A DNA stretch of 64,000 nt from Alteribacter lacisalsi (GTDB taxonomy: Bacteria > Bacillota > Bacilli > Bacillales > Salisediminibacteriaceae): assembly GCF_003226345.1 (NCBI RefSeq), contig NZ_PDOF01000003.1:186001-250000 (forward strand), in the 5' to 3' direction. The notes under the pieces are model-generated. The model did no database searches. It had not been told where the DNA came from and was given only the letters and a program-made list of their open reading frames with translations. Positions 8,901 to 17,228 of the stretch are shown piece after piece (positions within the stretch are counted from its first letter, which is position 1; every line of letters starts with the position of its first letter). Made by a program: the position numbers and the translations under genes.

Positions 8901-9858
8901 AAGGTGCGACCTCTTCAATCGGCACCTCCGTCAGCGTCTCTTCCCCGTCTTCATCTGTTTCACGTTCGAACAGCTCGATTCCGTGGTTTTCGAGGGGAAA
9001 AGGGAAGTTTGTTTCGTACACAATTTCGTCCATTTTTTCAATGGAGTTTCTGACTACACGCGGCGTGCTGTCAATGTAGCGGGTATCGTAAAACACCCGC
9101 TTCTGACCCTGGGCAATCCAGACTTCCACCGATCCGTCCTCCTCAATCCAGCGGATGTAACGGTCGCCAAACTCCTGTTCAGCCCAGTCATCGTCTTCTG
9201 TACTCCGTCTTACGATAAAACCGACTTCGCTCGCATCATCAAGATCGGACAGCGTGTAATTTGCCTGCACGCCAAAGTCTGTTTCCTCTGTGAAATCAAT
9301 GGATGTTCCATCGGCACCATCAGCCCATGTCCACAGGTTCCAGCCCTCGTAGTTTCCGTCGTAACGGTAGTAGTTCAGTGTCACATCAATTTCATCAAAT
9401 TCCGGAAATTCACGGTACTCGCCGTATGGCGGCTCGTAATGCACGGTCGAACTTCCATACTCAACCCATACCTCTTCATTTGCTTCATCACGGATGTCCT
9501 CAATCCAGAGGTCGCCGTCGTGAGCCCGGTCCTCCCATCCGTCCGTCCGGATGATGAAGCCGATATTATTGTGTGCCCCTTCAAGTTCCACTTCGGCCAC
9601 TTTGCCGAATGCATCTTCTCCAGTAAAGTGATGCACAGCACCTTCTTCACCTTCACCCCATACCCAGAGGTTCCAGTCTCTTGTATCATCATCTTCAGGT
9701 GCAAAGTGAATCGTTACTTTTGTGTACACCTGATTGTCATCTCCAGTCGCGTCCTGACCTTGTGCAAACGTTTGCACATTTGCCATAGAAAAAACAGTCG
9801 AGAACAGAAGCAGCATTGCCATAACCATAGCGAAGCCTGTCTTTATACCGTTTTTCAC
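5941..9858 (-). CDS. pulA: Secreted type I pullulanase with three CWB2 repeats
   Basis: A 1305-residue alpha-1,6-glucan debranching enzyme. Domains: signal peptide (1 to about 33), two CBM41 starch-binding modules (about 48-125 and 155-245, each with WNLW), a linker beta domain, CBM48 (about 378-480), GH13_14 barrel and C-terminal beta domain, then three CWB2 repeats (about 1010-1305). The type I pullulanase signature appears as FNWGYDP near 578. Catalytic residues are Asp in GYRFDLMG (about 696), Glu in GEGWD (about 725) and Asp in ESHDNH (about 816). The frame is open to 9966, but GGAGG at 9867-9871 sits 8 bases before a GTG at 9858, which directly precedes a typical Lys-led signal peptide, so GTG is chosen. 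A cre box lies upstream at 10009-10022 and another cre-like palindrome inside the early coding region. Confidence 0.93.
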   Translation of the reverse strand: MKNGIKTGFAMVMAMLLLFSTVFSMANVQTFAQGQDATGDDNQVYTKVTIHFAPEDDDTRDWNLWVWGEGEEGAVHHFTGEDAFGKVAEVELEGAHNNIGFIIRTDGWEDRAHDGDLWIEDIRDEANEEVWVEYGSSTVHYEPPYGEYREFPEFDEIDVTLNYYRYDGNYEGWNLWTWADGADGTSIDFTEETDFGVQANYTLSDLDDASEVGFIVRRSTEDDDWAEQEFGDRYIRWIEEDGSVEVWIAQGQKRVFYDTRYIDSTPRVVRNSIEKMDEIVYETNFPFPLENHGIELFERETDEDGEETLTEVPIEEVAPYDGESFDQTNKVRIQTEEELDLTSVYVIDNPGFSRSTVTTGAVVRTDGFDEMYFYDGDDLGNTYSEDGTDFRVWAPTASEAKLVTYTMDDFDWDNNQWNNGTEYPMDAAESGTWTGHLEGDQHGTFYTYKVKIGDNWNEAVDPYVRSVGINGDVGAVVDLDRTNPEGWHEHETPDLDKRTDAIIYELHVRDLSIHPESGIEEKGKYLGVTEEGTRYTDEDGNEFNTGLDHIKDMGVTHVQFLPIYSYNSIDERRLDEPQFNWGYDPKNFNAPEGSYSTDPTDPVARVKELKTMIQTLHENDLRVIMDVVYNHMYAVGPSNFNQLVPGYYYRYNEDGSLANGTGVGNDTASERKMMNKFITDSVEYWADEYRLDGYRFDLMGIHDVDTMNDVRSVVDEIDENFIVLGEGWDLNTPIPDEDKANQNNASQMPRIGHFNDHIRDALKGHVFDEQSRGFVSGLEGQETGIQEGIAGGIDYSDAINSFTDEPEQAITYVESHDNHTLWDKLEISVPDDDEETRIQRHRLAQSIVLTSQGIPFVHAGLEFMRTKDGHPNSYEAPDEINRLDWERRAEFDEHVEYTKGLIELRHANPALRMDTADEIRERLVFHEGSDDIVSFSIFDDYSDQEKYLFVAHNGNLEERTVQLPADSEWRVLVDGVTAGTDVLDTIDGQEVTVPALSSVVLETDAEFADGSRISGENRYETAVEVSKAGWNIADTIVIASGTDFPDALAGAPLAYELDAPILLAGSGDELPAVTAAEADRLGAEHAVILGGNAAVSEGVEAQLESLGLTVERIAGENRYDTAARISDRLENRGDKTFLVRANDYPDALTAASFAAQNGYPILLSGSYSIDNQTWRALGGGSEVFVIGGESVISEDVVERIDRVSRYTATRIAGENRYDTSREVIDHFNPRMQEVYVSSGVNFPDALTGSVLAAKEGKPVVLAGSTRVNEATEAIFTENNVRGFNVIGGPAAVSDDVVNTLLQAIE
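9763..9776 (-). promoter_or_regulatory. Cre-like palindrome inside early pulA
   Basis: TGCAAACGTTTGCA is a perfect 14-bp palindrome fitting the looser CcpA-box form TGNAANCGNWNNCA. It lies about 82 bases into the coding region, where cre roadblock sites are known in Bacillus. Chance occurrence is possible. Confidence 0.4.
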
Positions 9859-10008
9859 ACACGTTTCCTCCTTTTTTCTCTCCAAAGCGGGTTGTATGTA
9901 CACTTTTGGTACAGCAAGATCCACCTCCTGTTGTCCCGCTCCCCCTCCGGCAGATACCAGAGTCATAGATTTTTACACAATGTAATAGTAGCACAATGTT
10001 CCAATTTA

Positions 10009-10022
10009 AGAAACCGCTTTCA
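10009..10022 (-). promoter_or_regulatory. Probable cre (CcpA) site upstream of pulA
   Basis: TGAAAGCGGTTTCT on the minus strand differs from the consensus TGWNANCGNTNWCA only at the last base. It lies about 150 bases before the GTG start and overlaps the likely -35 area (a TACTAT -10 follows 17 bases after TTTCTT), as expected for glucose repression of starch use. Confidence 0.6.
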
Positions 10023-10079
10023 CTCAAGAATTAGCAATTTTCGCAATTGTGCCCTTGTGGTGGTAAACGGGGAGAACCC

Positions 10080-10108
10080 TTGACTCATGCCCCCCACTCC
10101 GCTATTTT
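10080..10108 (+). promoter_or_regulatory. Sigma-A promoter of the glycosyltransferase gene at 10161
   Basis: TTGACT, 17 bases, TATTTT, ending about 52 bases before the ATG at 10161. Confidence 0.6.
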
Positions 10109-10160
10109 TAACGTTAGACAATGATGCGGAAAATCTGCAGAACAAAGGACCGATTGCCCA

Positions 10161-11354
10161 ATGGGATACAACATTCTATTTATTTCACACCTCTATCCCC
10201 ATAAAGAAGATCCAGCCGAAGGGGCCGTGATCCATAGACAGGCGCTCGCACTGAGAGCAAGGGGTCATCAGGTGACGATTATCGCGCCCCGCCCCATAAG
10301 CCCGAGGCCGCTCACTTTGCTCAGCGACAAATGGGCTCGGATTTACCGGATCCCCCGCAGCTATACGTGGGAAGGAATCGAAGTGCACTCCCCGCGCTAC
10401 CTCACGCTGCCGCGCAAACTGCTCAGCTCGACCCGGGGAACGTACATGTCCCGAAGTATTGAGAAACTACTGAAGCGGGTCACGAAAAAAACATACGATC
10501 TGATCCACGTGCATCACGGCTACCCCGACGGCACTGCTGCCTTGGATCTAGGGGCAAAGATGAAAACGCCGGTCGCCACCACTTTCCGGGGCTCGGACAT
10601 CGACATTACCCTCCATCAGGACGAAGCACACAGCAGGCATATCCTCCACGTGTGCAGACAATCTGATGCGCTCATCACCCCGAGCCCGCAACTTCGGAAA
10701 AAACTGCTCGATTATGAAGGATACGACTCCGTGCATATCGGGAACGGCATCTATCCTGAAGACCGGTACACAGGTGAGCCTGAAAGGAAGCCGGGCCCGG
10801 TCATCCTGAGTGTCAGCCGGCTTCTCACACAAAAAGGTCTGGACAAAAACATCCTGGCGCTAAAGGAACTTGCGCCCCGCTATCCTGAGATCACTTACGA
10901 AATCATCGGTGATGGGCCGGCGCGGCACATCCACAAGGAGCTTGTAAAAAGTGAAGGGCTTGAAAAGCACGTACGCTTTCTCGGTACCCTCCCGAAAGCA
11001 GAGGTCATGAAAGCGATGGCCTCTGCCACGGTCTTCAGTCTCCCGAGTGAGCAGGAGACGTTCGGTCTCGTTTACCTGGAAGCAATGATTCACGGCACTC
11101 CTGCCATCTGCTGCGCCGGTCAGGGCGTGGATGGTATCATTAAGGAAAAAGAAACGGGCATGCTCGTTGAATCAGGGGATACAGCAGCACTCGTCTCTGC
11201 ACTTGATTTTCTCTTATCCAACCCTGATCTGGCACGGGAAATCGGGAATCGAGGCCGGGAAACGGTGATGCAGAACTATACGTGGGAAAGGATCGGCGAA
11301 CAGCTCGAAGATCTGTACGAAACGATCATAGCAAAACGTCCGCCAGGCTCATAA
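10161..11354 (+). CDS. GT4-family glycosyltransferase
   Basis: 397 residues with the GT-B fold of GT4 transferases. The N-terminal half starts NILFISHLYPHKEDPAEGA and the sugar-nucleotide half carries VILSVSRLLTQKGLDKNI and the E-x7-E type motif SEQETFGLVYLEAM. It should move a sugar from an activated donor to a lipid-linked or polysaccharide acceptor in the cytoplasm. It is the only plus-strand gene of the polymer region and has its own promoter and terminator, with the stop codon inside the terminator loop. AAAGGA lies about 11 bases before the ATG, a somewhat long spacing. Donor and acceptor are not predictable. Confidence 0.88.
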   Translation: MGYNILFISHLYPHKEDPAEGAVIHRQALALRARGHQVTIIAPRPISPRPLTLLSDKWARIYRIPRSYTWEGIEVHSPRYLTLPRKLLSSTRGTYMSRSIEKLLKRVTKKTYDLIHVHHGYPDGTAALDLGAKMKTPVATTFRGSDIDITLHQDEAHSRHILHVCRQSDALITPSPQLRKKLLDYEGYDSVHIGNGIYPEDRYTGEPERKPGPVILSVSRLLTQKGLDKNILALKELAPRYPEITYEIIGDGPARHIHKELVKSEGLEKHVRFLGTLPKAEVMKAMASATVFSLPSEQETFGLVYLEAMIHGTPAICCAGQGVDGIIKEKETGMLVESGDTAALVSALDFLLSNPDLAREIGNRGRETVMQNYTWERIGEQLEDLYETIIAKRPPGS

Positions 11355-11373
11355 ACCTGACGGACGTTTTTTT
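11335..11373. terminator. Terminator overlapping the glycosyltransferase stop codon
   Basis: AACGTCCGCCAGG and CCTGACGGACGTT pair with one mismatch and are followed by seven T. The TAA stop at 11352-11354 is in the loop. An A-run on the left means it may also serve the convergent CotH-like gene. Confidence 0.88.
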
Positions 11374-11406
11374 ATGCTTTATTGCATCTGCGATCAATCA
11401 GCAGAC

Positions 11407-13518
11407 CTATTCATTTAACAGAATCCGGTAGCGGCTCTCGCCTTCCGCAACCGTCATGCGTGCTGATACTTTATTGCTGTATGGGTTAACCCGGCTGTCC
11501 AGAAACGCCGGTTCTTCCTCGTATTCCGCAAGCTTAAGATCCCACTGGGAATATGATTCGTCTTCAATCGGCTCGTCCACGATGAACCAGTTTTCGATTC
11601 CAAGACCAGGTGCAACATCATTGCGGTAATAAAAGTTCCACTCGCCGCTCAGTTCCTGACCGGACTCGATCGTCCATTCTCTGGCAATCCCCTCAGCATC
11701 TTCTGCTTCATCTGCCCGAATCGCAAGGTCTGCATCTTCGAATGGTTCGTCCGGAGTAAACGACGCGATCACCCAGCCCTGCTCATCGGTCAGGTGTACG
11801 ATCTCCCCTGCCTCAAGGGATTCGCCTTCAAGTAAAGCCTCATACGCCGTTTCGCCTTTCCCTTCAATTTCCTGCTTCAGGTACTCATAACGAAGGTGAA
11901 CGTAATCTTTCAGCACATCCCGGAAATACTCACTGTGCTCAGGATCACCCATATGGTTGGCCGTATGCAGTTCAAACTTTTCCATACCTTCTGTATCGGC
12001 AAGAGACCGCTCGATCCACTCGTAATAATCATCGATTTTTGCTTCGAAATAGTCAATTGTAAACGTCTCGTCCATCAGTTCAAGGAGACGGTCATAAAGC
12101 TCGTCACGAAGCTCATCTGTATCATAAAAAAGATCGATCAGTTCGTTGTTCCATCTTCCCCGTGGATACAAGTCCACTTCATAGGAGAAGAAGTGGTTAG
12201 CTACTCCGAATCCCGAACGGGTGTGAGAACCGAACGACAGATCTTTGTCCCATGGAATCACGTGCCACTGGTCACTTGACTCTTCGTGATACAGCCAGTA
12301 ATCATCCCCGTACGCATCCATATCACCAACAAGTATGTGGACGGCGAGCCAGTCCGTAAAGTTTTCACGGTCAAACCGCTCGTCAAATTCTTCAGTAAAC
12401 GTCTCACCGGGCTCTGACTCGTTCAACCACACAATCAGATCATAGAGCCTGGACCAGTCAGGATCTCCGCGGTAATTGAAATTGTTCTCAAGAAACTCCT
12501 CGGGGTTTTCAACGGATTCTATATCAAATCCGAACACCGATTCCACTTCCAAATCATCATTGTCACGAAGTTCGTCCCGTATGAGCGTTCCCTCCGGCTC
12601 TGATCCTGCATCAAGACCCTGACGTTCAATAAAATTGTGATCAATCCGGTCCACATGAAAATACAGACCTTCATACACATCGTTGATCACAAGATGAAAA
12701 TATTCCACGCTTGGCGCCGGCTGCCCCAGTTCCGAAAACATTTCCATGCTCAGACGATCCCGCATAATTGTCGGATCGGTCCATACGGCATTCAGATTCA
12801 TCCGGTCATGATCAAAGAGAAACGGCTGGTCTTCCTCAAACCGGATGTTAAAGGATTTCTTCGGCGCATAACGGGAAGAATTCCCGCGGTAGCGGAATGC
12901 CACCTCCTGCGCTTCGGCCTCTGGATCTTCAAAGCTTACCGTTCCATCAATCCGGTCATCGTTAAACAGGTCCCTCGAATACAGCTCCTCAATATCCTCT
13001 TCGGCTGCTGAAAGATAGAGAAACGGAATCGGTTCACGTGCGATATCCACGTAGGTCTCCGATCCATGGAAATCGTCCCCTGCCTCTTCGCTCCCCGGAT
13101 TCCCGAACACATATAGTTCCCTTAAATGGCGAAGTCCGGATACCGGCTCGAAGTCCTCAATACGGTTATTTCTCACATCAAAAACAGCCAGCCCGGTCAG
13201 GTGTTCGGCTCCATCGAGTGTGGTAATCTCTTTTCCTGCTGCACGGAGAACCTGAATTGTATGTAATTCTCCTGCTGTGAGAGGCTCATCATTTTCTTTA
13301 CCGAGCTGCTCCCTTATGAGGCTGTCCAAAGCCGGATCTTCTATGAATGCTTCTTCATCCGGATCTTCAGGTGCATTTTCCGCCGGTCCGCTTTCGTCTT
13401 CAGCTGTCTCTTCCTGATCTTCCCCAAGGTCATTTTCCTCCAGCATGTATGCAAAAAACCACACACCGGCCAGAATAACGATCAAACCGAGAACAATGCC
13501 TATCTGTTTTTTCTTCAC
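11407..13518 (-). CDS. Membrane-anchored CotH-like kinase family protein
   Basis: 703 residues. An N-terminal membrane segment (about 6-25) is followed by a strongly acidic linker, two LRR-like turns (LTGLAVFDVRNNRIEDF, about 105-140) and a CotH domain (about 160-520). Seen motifs are FRYRGNSSRYAPKKSFNIRF in the N lobe and IPWDKDLSFG near 425, which fits the metal-binding DxD region of CotH. Bacterial CotH of the spore coat is an atypical secreted protein kinase; most non-spore members have unknown targets. The remaining C-terminal part is beta-rich and not recognised. The start is GTG with GGGGGAT 8 bases upstream. A larger CotH protein lies at 31081-34107. The predicted location is the outer face of the membrane. 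Confidence 0.8.
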   Translation of the reverse strand: MKKKQIGIVLGLIVILAGVWFFAYMLEENDLGEDQEETAEDESGPAENAPEDPDEEAFIEDPALDSLIREQLGKENDEPLTAGELHTIQVLRAAGKEITTLDGAEHLTGLAVFDVRNNRIEDFEPVSGLRHLRELYVFGNPGSEEAGDDFHGSETYVDIAREPIPFLYLSAAEEDIEELYSRDLFNDDRIDGTVSFEDPEAEAQEVAFRYRGNSSRYAPKKSFNIRFEEDQPFLFDHDRMNLNAVWTDPTIMRDRLSMEMFSELGQPAPSVEYFHLVINDVYEGLYFHVDRIDHNFIERQGLDAGSEPEGTLIRDELRDNDDLEVESVFGFDIESVENPEEFLENNFNYRGDPDWSRLYDLIVWLNESEPGETFTEEFDERFDRENFTDWLAVHILVGDMDAYGDDYWLYHEESSDQWHVIPWDKDLSFGSHTRSGFGVANHFFSYEVDLYPRGRWNNELIDLFYDTDELRDELYDRLLELMDETFTIDYFEAKIDDYYEWIERSLADTEGMEKFELHTANHMGDPEHSEYFRDVLKDYVHLRYEYLKQEIEGKGETAYEALLEGESLEAGEIVHLTDEQGWVIASFTPDEPFEDADLAIRADEAEDAEGIAREWTIESGQELSGEWNFYYRNDVAPGLGIENWFIVDEPIEDESYSQWDLKLAEYEEEPAFLDSRVNPYSNKVSARMTVAEGESRYRILLNE

Positions 13519-13547
13519 TTTTAGTTATCCCCCAATTCCATAATCAA

Positions 13548-13568
13548 GCCTCCCCCGCTTCAGGAGGC
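13548..13568 (-). terminator. Possible weak terminator after tagO
   Basis: GCCTCC and GGAGGC pair around nine bases; the tail on the minus strand is only CTTGATTAT. It lies between the tagO end and the CotH-like start. Confidence 0.3.
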
Positions 13569-13703
13569 ACTTATCCTATAAAAGCTCTGTTAAAGTTTAT
13601 TGCTGATTTCCGCGGAATGATTAGCATCAAGCTTTAACACAGCTAATATAAAAGCGCCCAGCAAAGGATTTCTCTCTTCGCTGCACGCTGTGTATTGTAC
13701 CAT

Positions 13704-14762
13704 TTACCTTATTGCTCCCACAACTTTCCTTATAATTGAAAGCAGCGGCTGTTTTTTCGAGCCCAGCAGTCCGATCCGTTCGGCTCCAAGTTCAATGGCA
13801 ACGAGCAGGAGCGCCACAAGCAGTACGGACGTCCAGAGCGCAGTCGCATTAAACAGAATCGCAGAAATCCCGAACAGAGCGCTCATGCCGTAGATCATCA
13901 AAACAGTATGCTGATGGGAAAAGCCCATATCCAGAAGACAGTAATGAAGATGTTTTCTGTCAGGCGCATAGATTTTCTGGTTATTCAGCTTTCGCCTGAT
14001 GATGGCGAAGAGCGTATCAAAAATCGGAATCCCCAGAATCAGAATCGGAATGACAAAGCTGAAAATCGTCACGTTTTTAAACAGGCCGAGCATCGAAATG
14101 ACAGCGATGGAAAAGCCGAGAAACATCGCCCCGGTATCACCCATGAAGATCTTTGCCGGGTAAAAATTGAACAGAAGAAATCCGAGTGTGGCACCGAGAA
14201 GAGCAAGTGACAGGCCGATTACGAGGATCTGCCCATCCATTACAGCCATGAGAAAAATCGTGAACAGGGCGATGCCTGACGTCCCGGCGGCAAGGCCGTC
14301 AAGGCCGTCGATCAGGTTAATCGCATTTGTAATGGCAACGATCCAGAGCATCGTAATCGGGATGCTCCACACGCCCAGTTCCACCTGGCCGTAAAACGGG
14401 ATCGACACCAGTTCGATCATCAGTCCGGACATCACAATACAGAAGGCGGCAAGTGTCTGGACGATAATTTTAGCCTTCGCTGTCAGCGTGTACTTATCAT
14501 CGGCAAGGCCGAGCAGCACGATCAGCATCGCGCCTCCGGCAATACCCCAGAAATAATCAAGTGAAGGTCCCCAGAAAACCACACCGGCTACGGTACCTGA
14601 CACAATGGCAAGTCCTCCGAGACGGGGCATGGCACCTTCGTGAATTTTACGATAGTTGGGCACATCTACAGCACCGGTCAGATATGAAATTTTCTTCGCC
14701 AGCGGTGTGGCTGAAACGGCTACGATAAATGCGATCGCAAAAATCAGCACATACGTCAACAT
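13704..14762 (-). CDS. tagO: Undecaprenyl-phosphate N-acetylhexosamine 1-phosphate transferase (TagO/WecA family)
   Basis: 352 residues, a polytopic membrane enzyme of the MraY/WecA family. It transfers GlcNAc-1-phosphate (or a related sugar phosphate) from UDP-sugar to undecaprenyl phosphate, the first step of wall teichoic acid and many other wall glycopolymers. Visible motifs: KIHEGAMPRLGGLAI near the N-terminus, LGLADDKYTLTAKAKI (the DD pair binds metal), TNAINLIDGLDGLAAG with the catalytic Asp, and FMGDTGAMFLGF. About ten membrane segments are expected. AAGGTGA precedes the ATG by about 6 bases. It lies just downstream of a row of glycosyltransferases and probably supplies the lipid primer for them. 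Confidence 0.92.
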   Translation of the reverse strand: MLTYVLIFAIAFIVAVSATPLAKKISYLTGAVDVPNYRKIHEGAMPRLGGLAIVSGTVAGVVFWGPSLDYFWGIAGGAMLIVLLGLADDKYTLTAKAKIIVQTLAAFCIVMSGLMIELVSIPFYGQVELGVWSIPITMLWIVAITNAINLIDGLDGLAAGTSGIALFTIFLMAVMDGQILVIGLSLALLGATLGFLLFNFYPAKIFMGDTGAMFLGFSIAVISMLGLFKNVTIFSFVIPILILGIPIFDTLFAIIRRKLNNQKIYAPDRKHLHYCLLDMGFSHQHTVLMIYGMSALFGISAILFNATALWTSVLLVALLLVAIELGAERIGLLGSKKQPLLSIIRKVVGAIR

Positions 14763-14854
14763 GCTCTCTCACCTTCTGTGTCTGCTCGACTTGATTACAT
14801 TTACATTCTTATAAAATAGACGCTGTAACTGCGGACAGGTTTCATGTCTAACCT

Positions 14855-15982
14855 TCAGGAACCAAGAATCTGGCGGTAAAAAGCGTCAAATGCTTCCTCC
14901 TGGCTCTCCCAGTTTGCCTCGTTCTCGAAAAACCTGCGTCCGCTCTGTTTCATCCGATTCAATTCCTCCGGATGGTCTAGGAGCCACGTGATCTGATCGG
15001 CTACCGATTGCGGGTCGCCGGGAGCAAATGTGACGCCGGCTTCTGCCTGCTCGATTTCACGCCGGTAATTGGGGAGATCCGAGGCGGCAATAACAATGCC
15101 TGAAGCCATATATTCGTACATCTTATTCGGCATACATACCCGGTGGTTAGGTACCGGAAGATAAGGAAGGATTCCGATTGAAGCTTTGTCGATAACCCCT
15201 TTGAGCTCCTGATAGGGAACCTGGCCGAGAAAGGTACAGTGCGATTCCAGATTTAGTTCCTCAATTTTTTCAAAAACGGCCTGTTTAAACGAATCACGCT
15301 CAAAACGTCCCACAAACATGACGTTTAGGTCCGGGTGTCTGTCAGCTGCAAGCCGGACGCCTTCAAGAAACTCGATTACGCCTCGGATCTGGGTAATACC
15401 GCCGAGATACAGTAGCGTTTTCGGCTCCTTGTTTTCCGCCGGCGGATCCGGAAAGTGCTGTCTGAGCGGGAAGTTCTCAAGACGGAGTTTATGCTTCTTC
15501 TTATACCGTTCTCCAATATCCTCCGTAGTATAAATGACCCCCGACAAAAAAGAAAGTGCCATTCGCTCGAATAATGTAAAGGAAGCGCGAAAAAACGTCT
15601 TTTGCCACGATTTCAGGTACGGCTTGCTCATGATTGCATTCGGATAATGCTCATGAACGTCGAAAACGACAGGCTTCCCTGTAGTCAGCCTGAGCATTAC
15701 CCCAGCGAGGAGAAGCTCCGGATCGTGAAAATGATACAGATCCGCCTTCTGCTGTCTGGCCTTTTTAAAGGCGCGGAAAATGTTTCTGATCCGATCCCCG
15801 GCACCTCGCGAGGCGGGGACCGTAACGATCGGGATATCAAGCGTATTCTGCGCGGGATCCGGCGGTTCAGGTGCCACATAGGTGACCTCGTAGCCCATTT
15901 TCACGAGAGACTGAATCTGTTTATGATAGATCCTTCCGTCAAATGCCGGGTGTACTGTCGTCATGACGCAGACTTTAGTCAT
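14855..15982 (-). CDS. GT4-family glycosyltransferase
   Basis: 375 residues. It starts KVCVMTTVHPAFDGRIYHKQ, has YHFHDPELLL in the acceptor half, LLYLGGITQIRGVIEFLEG at the start of the donor half, and the MPNKMYEYMASG segment that replaces the classical E-x7-E region. This pattern is common in exopolysaccharide and teichuronic-type clusters. Its start overlaps the stop of the upstream transferase gene by four bases (ATGA), so the two are translationally coupled. Sugar specificity is unknown. Confidence 0.88.
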   Translation of the reverse strand: MTKVCVMTTVHPAFDGRIYHKQIQSLVKMGYEVTYVAPEPPDPAQNTLDIPIVTVPASRGAGDRIRNIFRAFKKARQQKADLYHFHDPELLLAGVMLRLTTGKPVVFDVHEHYPNAIMSKPYLKSWQKTFFRASFTLFERMALSFLSGVIYTTEDIGERYKKKHKLRLENFPLRQHFPDPPAENKEPKTLLYLGGITQIRGVIEFLEGVRLAADRHPDLNVMFVGRFERDSFKQAVFEKIEELNLESHCTFLGQVPYQELKGVIDKASIGILPYLPVPNHRVCMPNKMYEYMASGIVIAASDLPNYRREIEQAEAGVTFAPGDPQSVADQITWLLDHPEELNRMKQSGRRFFENEANWESQEEAFDAFYRQILGS

Positions 15983-17187
15983 TTCCGGTCCCCTCCTTTC
16001 CTGATGAGACTGCCAAGAGCTGTTTCCAGGGTTCCTGCCAGTTTTCTTCTGCTGTATCGGGCAATCACTCTGTCTCTGAGACCTGACTTCATCCGGGCGA
16101 TCTGATCGGGATTGTCATGGAGCTCCGCGATCACTTCAGTCAGGGAGCGGGCATTTTCAGGCTCGTAGAAGGCCCCGCCTTCAAGACTCTCTACAATCTC
16201 CCTTGCTTCCCCGTCGACACCGATCAGCACCGGCAGACCGCCTGCCATTGAATCAAAGATCTTTGACGGGATGGTGACCGAAAAGAGCTCATGATTGAGC
16301 AAGGGCACGAAAGCAAGATCCGCCTCACGGTAGATCCGGGCCATTTCGCCGCGGCTGACGGGCGGCAGAATCGTAACGTTATCCAGCTTTTTTTCTGCAG
16401 CAAGCTGTTCAATTGCTTTTCTTCGTGCTCCTTCACCTACAATGACAAAAGATAATCCGGATCTTCCCCTTAGGGATTCTGCCGCTTCAATGAACGTCTC
16501 CAGACGCTGGGCCAGACCGATGTTGCCGGCATACACAATCGTCAGTTCGGCATCCTTGCGATCAGGCAGCTGCGTTTCCGGTGCGGTTTCTTCAAGAGCG
16601 GCAATACTCACTCCGTTCGTCACCACGGTAATCTTTTCTTCCGGGATCCCGTTTTCCATGAGGATTTTCTTATATCCTTCCGTAACTGTGACCACAAGGT
16701 CTGCTTTACGGGCGAGGAAATTCTCCAGTTTCTTCGCTTTCCGGTACGCTTTCTCACTTTTGATCTGGCCGAGAATGCGCGCGAAATCGACCCACATGTC
16801 TCTTACTTCAAACACAAACGGCACACCTTTAAGCCGGCTCAGTACATAACCGGCAAGTGCACCAAACAGGTGGGGGTAGGTTGCCACAACCACATCAGGC
16901 TTCCGGACAAACAGTCCGTTCACGACTGCGGATATGACAAAGCTTATGTAGTTGGCCAGCCTGTGCCGGCTGCTTTTTTTTGTATCGGGGAATTGCCATC
17001 CCCTTCTCACTTCCACCCCATCTTCGTTTTCTTTTTTGAAAAAACGGGCTTTTCTGCCATGGGGGAAGGAGGTGAGCACCGACACATGATGGCCTTTTTC
17101 AGACAGCAGCCGGGCCATATCGCCGGCCCGGACTGCCGCTGCACCCGTTTCCGGGCGGTAATGCTGGGTAATGTATGCAATCTTCAT
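15979..17187 (-). CDS. GT4-family glycosyltransferase (WbuB-like)
   Basis: 402 residues with IAYITQHYRPETGAAAVRAG at the start, typical of WbuB/WcaI-like transferases, and a donor-binding half with IVYAGNIGLAQRLE and IPSKIFDSMAGGLPVLIG. The frame allows a GTG at 17196, but GAGGTGG at 17193-17199 lies between it and the ATG at 17187, so the ATG is preferred. It is the middle gene of a five-gene minus-strand run (20195 to 14855) that builds a surface glycan. WbuB-like enzymes often add fucosamine or a related amino sugar; this is only a family hint. Confidence 0.87.
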   Translation of the reverse strand: MKIAYITQHYRPETGAAAVRAGDMARLLSEKGHHVSVLTSFPHGRKARFFKKENEDGVEVRRGWQFPDTKKSSRHRLANYISFVISAVVNGLFVRKPDVVVATYPHLFGALAGYVLSRLKGVPFVFEVRDMWVDFARILGQIKSEKAYRKAKKLENFLARKADLVVTVTEGYKKILMENGIPEEKITVVTNGVSIAALEETAPETQLPDRKDAELTIVYAGNIGLAQRLETFIEAAESLRGRSGLSFVIVGEGARRKAIEQLAAEKKLDNVTILPPVSRGEMARIYREADLAFVPLLNHELFSVTIPSKIFDSMAGGLPVLIGVDGEAREIVESLEGGAFYEPENARSLTEVIAELHDNPDQIARMKSGLRDRVIARYSRRKLAGTLETALGSLIRKGGDRK

Positions 17188-17228
17188 GTTTTCCACCTCT
17201 GTACGACAACCTAGACACTTGGGTGCAG

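Larger units (their letters stand above)
9859..10160. other. Divergent control region of pulA and a glycosyltransferase gene
   Basis: Contains the pulA ribosome binding site, a cre box at 10009-10022, a weak minus-strand -10 like TACTAT, and a good plus-strand promoter at 10080-10108. Confidence 0.5.
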
